Source: Desmonostoc geniculatum HA4340-LM1
Lineage (GTDB): Bacteria; Cyanobacteriota; Cyanobacteriia; Cyanobacteriales; Nostocaceae
Assembly (NCBI GenBank): GCA_019359545.1
Contig: JAHHHB010000075.1
Location: 1-34,827 of the forward strand
Reading direction: 5' to 3'
Length of the DNA stretch: 34,827 nucleotides
The position numbers and the translations under genes are program-made. Below the pieces are notes generated by a model. That model searched no databases. It worked only from the letters and a program-made list of their open reading frames with translations, and had not been told where the DNA came from. Below, one piece after another: positions 1-8,605 of the stretch (its first letter is position 1; every line of letters begins with the position of its first letter).

Positions 1-75
1 CAACGCGCTGCGGTTATTCCTACTCGTGTTTCTCTAATTTTACCACACACTGGTAGCTTAAAAGCCACCAAATAG
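1..75 (+). CDS. possible 3' end of a gene cut by the window edge
   Basis: Frame 1 is open from the first base to a TAG at 73-75 and gives 24 residues ending in HTGSLKATK. The composition is protein-like, but it is too short to identify. It could equally be chance: frame 2 also runs open for twelve codons before its own stop. The next gene is on the other strand and about 600 bp away. Confidence 0.25.
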   Translation, partial: QRAAVIPTRVSLILPHTGSLKATK

Positions 76-674
76 TTTTCATCCCTGGACTGAAGTCACA
101 GGGTTTTCAACATAGTATCCCTTATAAGGAAATCGTTTGTTTTTCTTGAGGACTCAAGTGGGGACTGATGACTACTTGCCAAACAATGAGCAAGAGTGTA
201 ATTGATTTGACTCAGTAACCCGAATTCATTGCCCAGCAGTGGTTCGGCGAAAGATTAGTAAGCCAGTAAATTGTGTTGGCGTACTACTAGGTCGAAGCAA
301 GCTACGCGCAGCGTTCCGAAGGAAAGCCCAACCTAGTCATAGCTGCTTTCAGGACAGAAATTTGAGGACACAGAATAATTTAGACATAAATTTAGTGCGT
401 TTTAGTGTCTGGGATCGAAAAGCCAGGACAACTTTCATGGTGGCTTTTTGGGACGTTAAATTCTTGATTGCCGTCGCCACCTGGGAATTGAGACTAAATT
501 GGCCATTTACTCCCCAGGATTGGCAACTGATCAACACCTACCAATATAAAATTTCAAGTTTACTGAATGTACCCCCACTGATAAATCTTTGAATTTATCG
601 TACATTGATTCGGGGGCAATTGATAAGGTGAAATTTTCATCGACTTGGAATTTTCTGCTGACAATGGGGATCGG
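76..674. other. intergenic stretch without a supported gene
   Basis: No convincing gene is visible. An open frame at 239-592 on the + strand has no ribosome binding site and no recognisable domain, and it crosses a GC-rich dispersed repeat at about 289-330 (GCTACGCGCAGCGTTCCGAA). Repeats of that general look recur near 2650-2700 and 26420-26465 in this window, so the frame is probably non-coding. Confidence 0.45.
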
Positions 675-1397
675 TTAAAATCCCCATCTTATCGTACCAG
701 TTGCTTCCAGCAATAGAGGGTGCGACCACCAAAGCAAAGCCACAAAAATCGCAACTCCTAAATAGGCAGGCCGGAAAAATTCCTGCCATTTGATAGATTG
801 ACGGCCGTCAATAATTGCTTTGAAGGGAATAATTGAAGTCCGTTCTTTGACGATTTCAAAGGCAGATCCATAGCGTAACCTCAAGCGTCGATCGCCGTGC
901 CAAACCCCAAACAAGTGATGTAATACCAAGCCAATGGAGGTTACAAGGGTAAAAGTAGTACCCAGCCAGAGAGTGTGGGCAATACACCAAATTATTTGTC
1001 CTACCATCTGGGGATGACGAGTAATCCGAATAATTCCTGTTTCGTAGAGATGAACTTCAGGCTTTTGAATGGCAGCAATTTCTAGTAGATTGAAGGTAGC
1101 AGGATATAAAAACAAAAACGAGATTGCTGAGAGTACCCAAACAACTTCTCGCACTCCCGGCACTCCCTGTACCTGCCAAAGTTGCAAACCATCATAGCGA
1201 TGCCCAAAAAAGTAAATAATTAAGATTACAGCCAATGGTAGGCTGACTAATGCAAAAAGAATACGATAAAGCCTCGGGCCAATGTATTTTTCTGCCCTTG
1301 GGCGCAAAGCAGCGCCTCCACTGTGAGCGATCGCAAAAACTATTTCTAACCCCAGTATGACAAAATGACTGGGTGTCAACCATGAAATCGGCATCAT
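675..1397 (-). CDS. NnrU family membrane protein, Z-ISO (zeta-carotene isomerase)-like
   Basis: Integral membrane protein of about 240 residues with five to six hydrophobic segments. The family signatures are an early FAIAHSGGAALRPRAE stretch and a central RHPQMVGQIIWCIAH stretch, whose histidines are the natural haem ligand candidates. NnrU proteins are homologous to plant Z-ISO, the haem enzyme that isomerises the 15-cis bond of zeta-carotene, and cyanobacterial homologues are usually discussed in that light. The carotenoid role here is inferred from family. The frame opens at a GTG at 1451, but I prefer the tandem ATG-ATG at 1397/1394, which gives a membrane protein starting MMPISWLTP. No strong Shine-Dalgarno precedes either. 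The gene is divergent from rbcR. Confidence 0.8.
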   Translation of the reverse strand: MMPISWLTPSHFVILGLEIVFAIAHSGGAALRPRAEKYIGPRLYRILFALVSLPLAVILIIYFFGHRYDGLQLWQVQGVPGVREVVWVLSAISFLFLYPATFNLLEIAAIQKPEVHLYETGIIRITRHPQMVGQIIWCIAHTLWLGTTFTLVTSIGLVLHHLFGVWHGDRRLRLRYGSAFEIVKERTSIIPFKAIIDGRQSIKWQEFFRPAYLGVAIFVALLWWSHPLLLEATGTIRWGF

Positions 1398-1610
1398 AAT
1401 ACACGGGTGAAGTAATTTAAAGAAAATTGAATTCAGTACAACCAATACCACAAAGTATTCAAAAGGGGACTTTAGTCAAGATGTTGTGCTACTGTCTTTT
1501 TCGAGTCAAGCCTTAAAGTTTAAGATGCAACAAATCACACCCAGCCGATTGCTGGCAAAGGTGATTTATTGCTTACATCCGCTCCTTTCAAAGTTTGTGG
1601 GTTGAGCCTT

Positions 1611-2624
1611 ATGTCTGACCTTCCTTTCACTTTAGATCAGTTACGTATCCTCAAAGCGATCGCTGTAGAAGGGAGCTTCAAGCGCGCTGCTGATAGTCTT
1701 TATGTCTCCCAACCTGCCGTCAGCTTGCAAGTGCAAAATCTCGAACGGCAGCTCGATGTTCCTTTATTCGATCGTGGAGGACGACGCGCCCAATTAACCG
1801 AAGCTGGGCATCTACTCTTAAGCTACGGTGAAAAAATCCTCAGTTTGTGTCAGGAAACCTGCCGCGCCATCGAGGATTTGCAAAATCTCCAAGGCGGTAC
1901 TTTAATTGTCGGTGCTTCTCAAACCACCGGCACTTATCTTTTGCCCAGAATGATCGGTATGTTCCGACAAAGATATCCAGATGTGGCAGTGCAATTGCAC
2001 GTCCACTCAACTCGACGCACTGCTTGGAGTGTCGCTAACGGACAAGTCGATCTCGCCATCATCGGTGGTGAGATTCCCAGTGAACTAGGAGAATCTTTGG
2101 AAGTTATTCCTTACGCTGAAGATGAACTAGCACTGATTTTACCCGTCTTTCATCCCTTAGCCAAACTTGAAAAAATCCAAAAAGAAGACCTATATAAATT
2201 ACAATTCATTGCTTTAGATTCCCAATCGACAATCCGCAAAGTAATTGACCAAGTTTTAGCACGTTGTGAAATTGATACCAGGCGTTTTAAAGTTGAAATG
2301 GAACTCAATTCCATTGAAGCAATTAAAAATGCTGTGCAATCTGGTTTGGGAGCTGCATTTGTCTCCACTAGCGCCATCGCCAAGGAACTACAAATGGGCG
2401 TTCTCCACTGTGCCGACATTGAAAGCGTCGTCGTCAAACGGACGCTATGGCTGATTTTTAATCCCAATCGCTATAGATCCAAAGCCGCAGAAGCCTTTAG
2501 TCAAGAAATTTTGCCCCAGTTTGCTAACCCTGGATGGAACCAAGATGTGTTAACATTGACACAAAAAAACATAGTCCTAACTACATTGGATATAGCAACG
2601 CCCACCTCTGGCGGCGAAGACTAA
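1611..2624 (+). CDS. rbcR: LysR-type transcriptional regulator, RbcR/Ycf30 (PacR-like) family
   Basis: A LysR-type regulator of 337 residues. The N-terminus (MSDLPFTLDQLRILKAIAVE) leads into a helix-turn-helix with AADSLYVSQPAVSLQVQNLE, nearly the textbook RbcR/Ycf30 sequence of cyanobacteria and red-lineage plastids. The two-lobed effector domain follows, with VGASQTTGTYLLPRMIG at its start. This subfamily controls Rubisco and other carbon assimilation genes; the Anabaena member studied as PacR appears to belong here. The open frame extends to a TTG at 1569, but the ATG at 1611 gives the family's standard N-terminus. The C-terminus has a short acidic tail (SGGED). The NnrU-like gene is divergent, with about 210 bp between for the promoters. 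Confidence 0.88.
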   Translation: MSDLPFTLDQLRILKAIAVEGSFKRAADSLYVSQPAVSLQVQNLERQLDVPLFDRGGRRAQLTEAGHLLLSYGEKILSLCQETCRAIEDLQNLQGGTLIVGASQTTGTYLLPRMIGMFRQRYPDVAVQLHVHSTRRTAWSVANGQVDLAIIGGEIPSELGESLEVIPYAEDELALILPVFHPLAKLEKIQKEDLYKLQFIALDSQSTIRKVIDQVLARCEIDTRRFKVEMELNSIEAIKNAVQSGLGAAFVSTSAIAKELQMGVLHCADIESVVVKRTLWLIFNPNRYRSKAAEAFSQEILPQFANPGWNQDVLTLTQKNIVLTTLDIATPTSGGED

Positions 2625-2650
2625 AATCTGGTCATTAGTCCTAACCTTAC

Positions 2651-2702
2651 CTACAGGACGCTTGTCTGCGACACGCTGCGCCAAGGCGTAGCCTCCTTCC
2701 AC
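2651..2702. repeat. GC-rich dispersed repeat downstream of rbcR
   Basis: The stretch contains CTGCGACACGCTGCGCCAAG followed by GCGTAGCCTCC, more GC-rich than its surroundings. Similar CGTAGC/CGCAGCG-type segments occur at about 289-330 and 26420-26465. It resembles the short dispersed repeats of Nostoc-type genomes and has no open frame of its own. Confidence 0.4.
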
Positions 2703-2765
2703 TCAGGAGTAGGAAAAATCGCCCTTCCAGCGTCCATGTCATTTGTTTTTTGTAAATGACCAAAT

Positions 2766-2791
2766 AATTCGTAATTCGTAATTCGTAATTA
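2766..2791. repeat. heptanucleotide tandem repeat (AATTCGT)
   Basis: Three consecutive copies of a 7-bp unit (AATTCGT) followed by AATT. Heptamer repeats of this kind (short tandemly repeated repetitive sequences) are common between genes of filamentous cyanobacteria. An inverted cognate (ACTACGAATT, ATTACGAATT) is seen at 3070-3093, so the two could pair around the MITE. Confidence 0.6.
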
Positions 2792-2841
2792 TTACCCCAA
2801 GTGCTGTAGACAAGCTAGGGATTTAACATAAAGAAAAAGTT

Positions 2842-3021
2842 TTAGGACTTACGCACTGTACAAAAGAACTATTTTGTGTATCAACGTAAATACGTTGTTC
2901 CAGGCTTTTGGAGGTTGCTTTTGATTGCTGGCGATCGCCAAAATATGATTGAAAAACCTAGATAAAAGCTTTGAAAACTCTATCTGCCATTTTTGCTTTT
3001 ATGTCAATGCGTAAGTCCTAA
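2842..3021. mobile_element. 180-bp MITE with inverted ends and TA target duplication (IS630/Tc1-mariner type)
   Basis: The left end reads TTAGGACTTACGCACTG, and the reverse complement of the right end reads TTAGGACTTACGCATTGA: 14 identical bases, then one mismatch. Reading the element as GGACTTACGCA...TGCGTAAGTCC leaves a TA on each side, the target duplication of IS630/Tc1-mariner transposases. The interior has no open frame and carries one GCGATCGC-like site, so the element is non-autonomous. It lies between rbcR and the kinase gene. Confidence 0.8.
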
Positions 3022-3119
3022 GTTTCCTGTTCTTGATAAAGAAGTTTAGTTTCTCTGTAAGCTGAACGAACTACGAATTATCAATTACGAATTATTTTGA
3101 CTAATGACTAATCACGAAA

Positions 3120-4517
3120 ATGGAAGTTTACTGTACTCGCCCACGTTGCCCACGCCCACAAAACTATTTTGCCGATTTAGATGATATTACAACCCTGAAA
3201 ACAACGCAGCAAAAGTACTGTACTAGTTGTGGTATGCCACTGTTACTTGATGGTCGATATGTGACCATCAAGTTGTTGGGTAGAGGTGGATTTGGAGCAG
3301 CATTTTTGGCACGCGATCGCCGAATTCCTGGAATGCGTCAATGCGTAGTTAAGCAGTTTCAACCAGCGGGAAATTTAACCTCGACTCAACTGCACCAAGC
3401 ACAGATAATGTTTGAGAGAGAGGCAGAAGTTTTAGCCCAAATAGGCAACGAACACGAGCAAATTCCTGATTTATTTGCCTTTTTTCCAGTAATAGTTAAT
3501 AGCTTGCAACCAGGACAGCAAGACCAATTTTTTTACTTAGTACAAGAATATATTGATGGGCAAAACTTAGAAGAAGAATTAGCTCAACAGGGAAAGTTTT
3601 CTGAACAACAAGTCTTAGAACTGTTGCAAGAAATCTTGAAGGTACTCAAGTTTGTCCATGAAAAAGGCATCATCCACAGAGATATCAAACCTTCTAATAT
3701 CATGCGTCGTCGTGATGGCAAACTCTTCCTCCTAGATTTTGGCGCAGTCAAGCAAGTAGCAAATGTTGCATCAGGTGCAGCTTCTTCCACAGGAATTTAT
3801 TCTATGGGATTTGCACCACCGGAACAAATGACTGGTGGTCAAGTATTTCCATCTACGGATTTATACGCCTTGGCTGTAACTGTGATTACCTTATTGACGG
3901 ATAAAGAAGCAACTCAGTTGTTTGATGCCTATAGCAACCAGTGGAAATGGCGAATGCAAGTGAATGTCAACCCTCGCCTTGCTAGCATTTTAGACAACAT
4001 GCTTCTACCTGCTGCAAATCAACGTTTCCAATCAGCCCAAGAAGTCCTAGATGCACTTAACTCACCGCCTCTAGCCGCGACACAAATTAATTCACCCTCC
4101 GCAACACTTCCGCCACAATCACCTCAAAGTTCTAGTCCTCCTGTTCGCCGTACTCCAGCAACTAAACCAACGTTTTCGACATTGGAATTATTGGGTGGAG
4201 CCGCTTTCAGTGGATTTGAGGGTGCATTGATAGCGATCGCCCTCTTCAGTTTAGTAAAATCACCAATCATCACTTTAACTGTTGCATCCCTAATTTTGGG
4301 GATACTGATATTTGCCCAAACCAGACGGTGGATTGAAAAGTTCGATTTATTAATTATTCCGGCAATTACTTTTGCTATTATTTTTTTTCTACCCTTTTTA
4401 CAAGGAAGTCTTGATATTCAGTCAGTAGTTGTTTTAGCAGTTGCAGGCAGCTTAGTAGCTATTTCCCTGACAGCGATATTTCGACTCGTTTATAAATTAC
4501 TATCTCTCATACTTTAA
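3120..4517 (+). CDS. Ser/Thr protein kinase with N-terminal Cys4 motif and C-terminal membrane domain
   Basis: A 465-residue Hanks-type kinase. Residues 1-39 hold four cysteines (two around C5-C10, then C36-x2-C39) suggesting a zinc ribbon. The kinase domain follows with glycine loop GRGGFG (54-59), likely catalytic lysine K78 in VVKQF, HRDIKPSN (H186, D188, K190, N193), DFG (206-208) and an APPEQ-type activation segment, so it should be active. A Pro/Ser-rich linker (about 315-350) leads to four hydrophobic segments up to the C-terminus, placing the kinase in the cytoplasm, tethered to the membrane. The next gene starts 26 bp downstream, so the two are probably cotranscribed. Cyanobacteria have many kinases of this layout; the ligand and target are unknown. 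No strong ribosome binding site precedes the ATG. Confidence 0.9.
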   Translation: MEVYCTRPRCPRPQNYFADLDDITTLKTTQQKYCTSCGMPLLLDGRYVTIKLLGRGGFGAAFLARDRRIPGMRQCVVKQFQPAGNLTSTQLHQAQIMFEREAEVLAQIGNEHEQIPDLFAFFPVIVNSLQPGQQDQFFYLVQEYIDGQNLEEELAQQGKFSEQQVLELLQEILKVLKFVHEKGIIHRDIKPSNIMRRRDGKLFLLDFGAVKQVANVASGAASSTGIYSMGFAPPEQMTGGQVFPSTDLYALAVTVITLLTDKEATQLFDAYSNQWKWRMQVNVNPRLASILDNMLLPAANQRFQSAQEVLDALNSPPLAATQINSPSATLPPQSPQSSSPPVRRTPATKPTFSTLELLGGAAFSGFEGALIAIALFSLVKSPIITLTVASLILGILIFAQTRRWIEKFDLLIIPAITFAIIFFLPFLQGSLDIQSVVVLAVAGSLVAISLTAIFRLVYKLLSLIL

Positions 4518-4543
4518 AAAACTCCTGGTGCTAACACCTATCT

Positions 4544-5623
4544 ATGTCTCAGAAAAACGAAACGCTTAGTCTTTTCTTAGCCGTTATCATCACCATTGGC
4601 TTAATCTTTGGTGGCTTATGGTTTTTTATGGAACGGTGGGCGCAATTAAATATTGGTAATCAATCGGCGAATAGCAATCAGCGCAATCCTATTCCTGCTC
4701 CCAACCAGTCGATGAATGGCAATACTAGCAATCCCACTCCTGTTAATAGCAAATGTGAAGTGTCAAACCTCCCACAGGGGACATTCAATTATGGTGGTAG
4801 CACAACCTGGGCGCCTATTCGTAAAGATGTAGATTCCCAATTGCTAAGGCTATGCCCTCAATTTAGTTTACGTTACATTCAACCAATTAATGAAAAACCA
4901 GGATCTGGCACTGGGATTAAAATGTTAATAGCTAATCAACTAGCTTTTTCCCAGTCTTCCCGCTCAGTTAAAGCCCAAGAAAATATAGAAGCTCAACAAA
5001 AAGGATTTAGTTTAAAAGAAATTCCGGTGGCGATTGATGGAATTGCGATCGCAGTTAATCACAATCTCAATATTCCTGGTTTAACTGTCGCCCAACTCAA
5101 AGATATTTATACAGGTAAAATTATTAACTGGCAAGAAGTAGGTGGAATAAATTTACCAATTACAGTCTACACTCGCAGCAAAGAAGCTGGAGGTACAGTA
5201 GAGTTTTTTGTAGAAAATGTTCTCAATAAAGAAGATTTTGGTGCCAATATAACTAATATTGGCACGACCACTGAAGCGCTGCGAAAAGTGGCTGCAAGTC
5301 CTGGTGGAATTTACTATGGTTCAGCCCCAGAAATTGTACCCCAGTGTATGATTAAGTCCTTACCAATAGCAAGCACAAGTGATAAATTTGTACCTCCCTA
5401 TCAACAACCTTTTGTGCCTTTATCTGAATGTCCCAAGAAACGCAATAACTTAAACAGTCAGGCGTTTCGTAGTGGAGAATATGCCATTACCCGCAATTTA
5501 TTTGTCATCGTTAAACAGAATAATCAAACAGACCAGCAAGCTGGAGAAGCTTATGCAAATTGGCTGCTGACACCTCAAGGTCAAGAACTGATTGAAAAAT
5601 CTGGATTTGTCAGAATCAAATAA
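4544..5623 (+). CDS. membrane-anchored PstS-like substrate-binding protein (first of three anchored SBPs)
   Basis: A 359-residue protein that starts MSQKNETLSLFLAV, has one hydrophobic helix (about 8-30) without lipobox or clear cleavage site, then a Asn/Pro-rich linker (about 38-70), then a PBP-like-2/PstS-type domain. Typical binding-loop features are FNYGGSTTWAPIR, GSGTGIK and FSQSSR, and the end has the GQELIEKSGF hinge helix. Two cysteines (VPQC, SECP) are shared with the 7482-8528 protein and could form a disulfide outside the membrane. Annotation engines often call such proteins phosphate-binding, but the ligand is not shown by the sequence. No permease or ATPase gene is near, and it follows the kinase gene by 26 bp, which suggests sensing rather than transport. 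Confidence 0.85.
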   Translation: MSQKNETLSLFLAVIITIGLIFGGLWFFMERWAQLNIGNQSANSNQRNPIPAPNQSMNGNTSNPTPVNSKCEVSNLPQGTFNYGGSTTWAPIRKDVDSQLLRLCPQFSLRYIQPINEKPGSGTGIKMLIANQLAFSQSSRSVKAQENIEAQQKGFSLKEIPVAIDGIAIAVNHNLNIPGLTVAQLKDIYTGKIINWQEVGGINLPITVYTRSKEAGGTVEFFVENVLNKEDFGANITNIGTTTEALRKVAASPGGIYYGSAPEIVPQCMIKSLPIASTSDKFVPPYQQPFVPLSECPKKRNNLNSQAFRSGEYAITRNLFVIVKQNNQTDQQAGEAYANWLLTPQGQELIEKSGFVRIK

Positions 5624-5875
5624 TTATTGTCAAAAGTCAGAATTCAAAAGGTAAAATTCAACACTCAAAATTCAGGAGACTTAGATACTCAAATTTGGTG
5701 ATTTGAAGACAATTAAAAAATAAAAAATATATAGCGCTCTTAATTCTATAATTATTCTGGATTCTGTTAGCGCAGAGGGGCATAGCCCATTCTGACGGTC
5801 GGTCGAGCGTCTTTCCCTTCGCACCTGAATTCTAGCAAACAATCAAATAAAAAACATTTTTATTAAACTTTATTC

Positions 5876-7276
5876 ATGTCACAAAAGAATGAAACCGTAG
5901 TTTTAGTATTGGCTCTGTTGCTGACAGTTGGAATAGTCAGTGCTGGTGTTTGGTGGTTTACTAAAAATGGAGTCAATATTAGTAATACCATCACTCAAAA
6001 AACGGCCGAACCAGCGAGTAATCTACCATTAGAAGACCGCATTAGTTTTGGCGAAAAAACTTTAATTCCAGGTGAAATTGTTCTGGCAAAAAAAGAGGGA
6101 GTGCAAGCGATCGCGGCTAAAAGTTATGATAAGGCGATCGCTAGTTTACAAGCATTTCTCAAACTGCGACCCAACGATCCAGAGGCACTGATATATCTGA
6201 ATAATGCCCGGATTGGCACTTCTCGAAGCTATACCATTGTTGCCTCAGTACCAATGGGGACTGATCCCAATACTTCCCTAGAAATTTTACGTGGCATTGC
6301 ACAAGCCCAAAATACTATTAATACCTCTGGGGGAATTAAGAATGTGCCATTGAAAGTAGGGATAGCTAATGATGATAATAATCCAGAAATCTCTAAAAAA
6401 ATCGCTTCCAACTTAGTTAACAATCCCCAAGTATTGGGTGTAGTCGGTCCTAATGCCAGCGATACCACCTTAGCCGCAGGCACAGTCTACAATGCCGGAC
6501 AACTGGTAGCCATTTCTCCTACCAGTACTTCTGTGAAAATTTCTAACTTTAGTCGCTATGTTTTTCGGACAGTTCCCAGTGATTTTATGGCTGCGAGAAC
6601 ATTAGCCAATTACATGGTGAAAACTTTACAGAAAAAAAATGCTGTGGTTTTCTTTAATTCTGAAAGTAACTATAGCCAGTCTTTAAAGTCTGAATTTGTT
6701 TCATCTGTTTCGCTGGAGGGTGGACAAGTATCAAGTGAATTTGACTTATCCCAAGCAGATTTTAGTGCAGCTAAAAGTGTAGAACAAGCTATTAAACAAG
6801 GTGCAGAAGTGTTGATGTTAGTTCCCAACACTAATACTCAAGATAAAGCGTTGCAGGTGGTTCAGGTTAACCAGAAACAGCTAACACTTCTGGGGGGAGA
6901 TAATATTTACACCGTTAAAACTTTAGAAATTGGCAGGGATCAAGCTGTGGGCATGATAGTAGCAGTTCCCTGGCATATTGAAGGCAATCCAATGTCAGAT
7001 TTTCCTCAGAAATCCCGGCAGTTATGGGGTGGTGACGTAAGTTGGCGAACTGCCCTGAGTTATGATGCTACAGTAGCTCTGATTGCCGCCTTAGAACGCA
7101 ATCCCACACGGTCTGGAGTCCAAAAAGCACTCTTATCCTCTGACTTTTCTGCCACTGGTGCTTCTGGTACAATTCGGTTTTTAGCATCAGGCGATCGCAC
7201 TGCCCCAGTCCAACTTGTAAAAATCGTTCCTGGCTCTCGCTCTCGTACTGGGTATGATTTTGAACCAGTAAAATAA
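5876..7276 (+). CDS. membrane-anchored LivJ-like (type I periplasmic-binding fold) ligand-binding protein
   Basis: A 466-residue protein with the same start as its neighbours (MSQKNETVVLVLALLLTVG) and one anchor helix. Then comes a single TPR-like unit (about 80-110: KSYDKAIASLQAFLKLRPND) and a receptor-family ligand-binding domain (Peripla_BP_6) beginning at about 115 with YTIVASVPMG. Landmarks are GVVGPNASDTTLAAG, LVAISPTSTSV, FRTVPSD and ALSYDATVALIAAL. That fold is used for amino acids, amides and urea in ABC systems, but no transport partner is nearby. It is unrelated in fold to the PstS-like proteins on either side although it shares their N-terminus, so the anchor was probably copied or shuffled onto it. 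The start is the ATG at 5876. Confidence 0.83.
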   Translation: MSQKNETVVLVLALLLTVGIVSAGVWWFTKNGVNISNTITQKTAEPASNLPLEDRISFGEKTLIPGEIVLAKKEGVQAIAAKSYDKAIASLQAFLKLRPNDPEALIYLNNARIGTSRSYTIVASVPMGTDPNTSLEILRGIAQAQNTINTSGGIKNVPLKVGIANDDNNPEISKKIASNLVNNPQVLGVVGPNASDTTLAAGTVYNAGQLVAISPTSTSVKISNFSRYVFRTVPSDFMAARTLANYMVKTLQKKNAVVFFNSESNYSQSLKSEFVSSVSLEGGQVSSEFDLSQADFSAAKSVEQAIKQGAEVLMLVPNTNTQDKALQVVQVNQKQLTLLGGDNIYTVKTLEIGRDQAVGMIVAVPWHIEGNPMSDFPQKSRQLWGGDVSWRTALSYDATVALIAALERNPTRSGVQKALLSSDFSATGASGTIRFLASGDRTAPVQLVKIVPGSRSRTGYDFEPVK

Positions 7277-7285
7277 TCGCCAGAA

Positions 7286-7337
7286 TGTCATTAGTCATTT
7301 GTCGTTTGTAAAGACTTTTGAAAAATGACTAATGACA
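7286..7337. repeat. 15-bp perfect inverted repeat of the ATGACTAATGACA family
   Basis: TGTCATTAGTCATTT at 7286-7300 is exactly mirrored by AAATGACTAATGACA at 7323-7337, with 22 nt between. It follows the LivJ-like gene by 10 bp and could act as a transcript-end hairpin, although no T run follows. Related ATGACTAATGAC words occur at about 3100-3115, 18541-18612 and 27690-27725. Confidence 0.6.
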
Positions 7338-7481
7338 GCGCTTTTTGGCATTTTGTCTTTTTAATCTAAAATCTAAAATTCGGTCAGTATTTACTCATAA
7401 AATACCCGTTGTCCAAATACAATCTCAAGTAGCAAGCACCTATCAAGCATTTATATTAAATGGACGCGGGGGAAATTTGTC

Positions 7482-8528
7482 ATGTCCCAAAAAAATGAAA
7501 TACCTATTCTTGTTTTATCTATCCTAATTACGGTTGGGTTAATAGCTGGCGGTTTTTGGTGGTTCAGCAGAAAATCTGGTGTTGACCTAAATCAAATTAA
7601 TTCTCGTAGCACCAACACACCCCAACCCACATCAGGACAACCTAGTGGCACGACTTTCGCCTCAGTCCAGGATGTTCCTACAGGATTATTCAATTACGGA
7701 GGCAGTACATCTTGGGCACCAATTCGATTAATAGTTGACCCAGCAGTTCAAGCAGCGCGAGGAGAATTTAGGCTGCGTTATGTAGAACCTAGCAATGCAT
7801 CTCCTGGTTCTGGTACTGGCATCCAGTCGCTAATAGATGGTCAATTAGCTTTTGCCCAGTCTTCTCGACCAATCTTAGATCCGGAATTTAGCCGCGCCCA
7901 ACAGCGTGGGTTCACTTTGAAACAAATTCCTGTGGGAATTGATGGTTTGGCAGTCGCAGTTAACCCAAACCTCAACATCCCAGGACTGACGGTAGACCAG
8001 TTAAAGTCAATTTACACTGGAAAAATTAATAATTGGAGCCAGGTGGGCGGTTCCAATATCCCAATCAAGCCTTATTCTCGCCGGATTGTTGATGGCGGCA
8101 CAGTAGAACTTTTTGTCCAAGACATCTTGGGTGGTCAAGCTTTCAGCTCCGATGTGGAATTTATCTCCACAACCACCCAAGCCTTGCAAAAATTGGCCGG
8201 TAGTCCTGGTGGCATTTACTACGCTTCTGCCCCAGAGGTGATTCCTCAATGTTCCATTAGAGCCTTGCCGTTGGGGCGCACACAAGGGCAGTACATTGCT
8301 CCCTACCAAGAACCATTTGTCCTCCCGTCTGAATGTCCTGGTAAACGGAACAAGTTGAACATTGAGGCTTTTCAATCAGGAAAGTACCCAATTACCCGCA
8401 ATCTGTTTGTGGTGGTCAAACAGAATGGTCAGACTGAGCAGCAAGCAGGTGTCGCTTACGCCAACTTACTGCTGACTGAGCAGGGGCAGGAATTGATTAC
8501 CCAAGCTGGGTTTGTCAAAATTCGCTGA
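7482..8528 (+). CDS. membrane-anchored PstS-like substrate-binding protein (third anchored SBP)
   Basis: A 348-residue paralogue of the 4544-5623 protein. It has the same start (MSQKNEIPILVLSILITVG), one anchor helix, a Ser/Thr/Pro-rich linker (about 35-65) and a PstS-like domain. The landmarks match: LFNYGGSTSWAPIR, GSGTGIQ, FAQSSR, IPGLTVDQLKSIYTGK, SPGGIYYASAPEV and a closing GQELITQAGF. By eye more than half of the binding domain is identical to the first copy, and the cysteines in IPQC and SECP are kept. A G-rich stretch (GCGGGGGAAA) lies upstream of the ATG. It closes the kinase/SBP cassette; the following gene is convergent. The ligand is unknown. Confidence 0.85.
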   Translation: MSQKNEIPILVLSILITVGLIAGGFWWFSRKSGVDLNQINSRSTNTPQPTSGQPSGTTFASVQDVPTGLFNYGGSTSWAPIRLIVDPAVQAARGEFRLRYVEPSNASPGSGTGIQSLIDGQLAFAQSSRPILDPEFSRAQQRGFTLKQIPVGIDGLAVAVNPNLNIPGLTVDQLKSIYTGKINNWSQVGGSNIPIKPYSRRIVDGGTVELFVQDILGGQAFSSDVEFISTTTQALQKLAGSPGGIYYASAPEVIPQCSIRALPLGRTQGQYIAPYQEPFVLPSECPGKRNKLNIEAFQSGKYPITRNLFVVVKQNGQTEQQAGVAYANLLLTEQGQELITQAGFVKIR

Positions 8529-8605
8529 CACTGCGATCGCCGATCGTGAGGTGGAGCGACTTGCACTCAGACAGAGTGGCGGAAATCGCCCCTCTGAACT
8601 GTGCT

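Noticed and set aside
239..592. 117-codon open frame on the + strand
   Set aside because: No ribosome binding site, no domain and it crosses a dispersed GC-rich repeat; described as intergenic.
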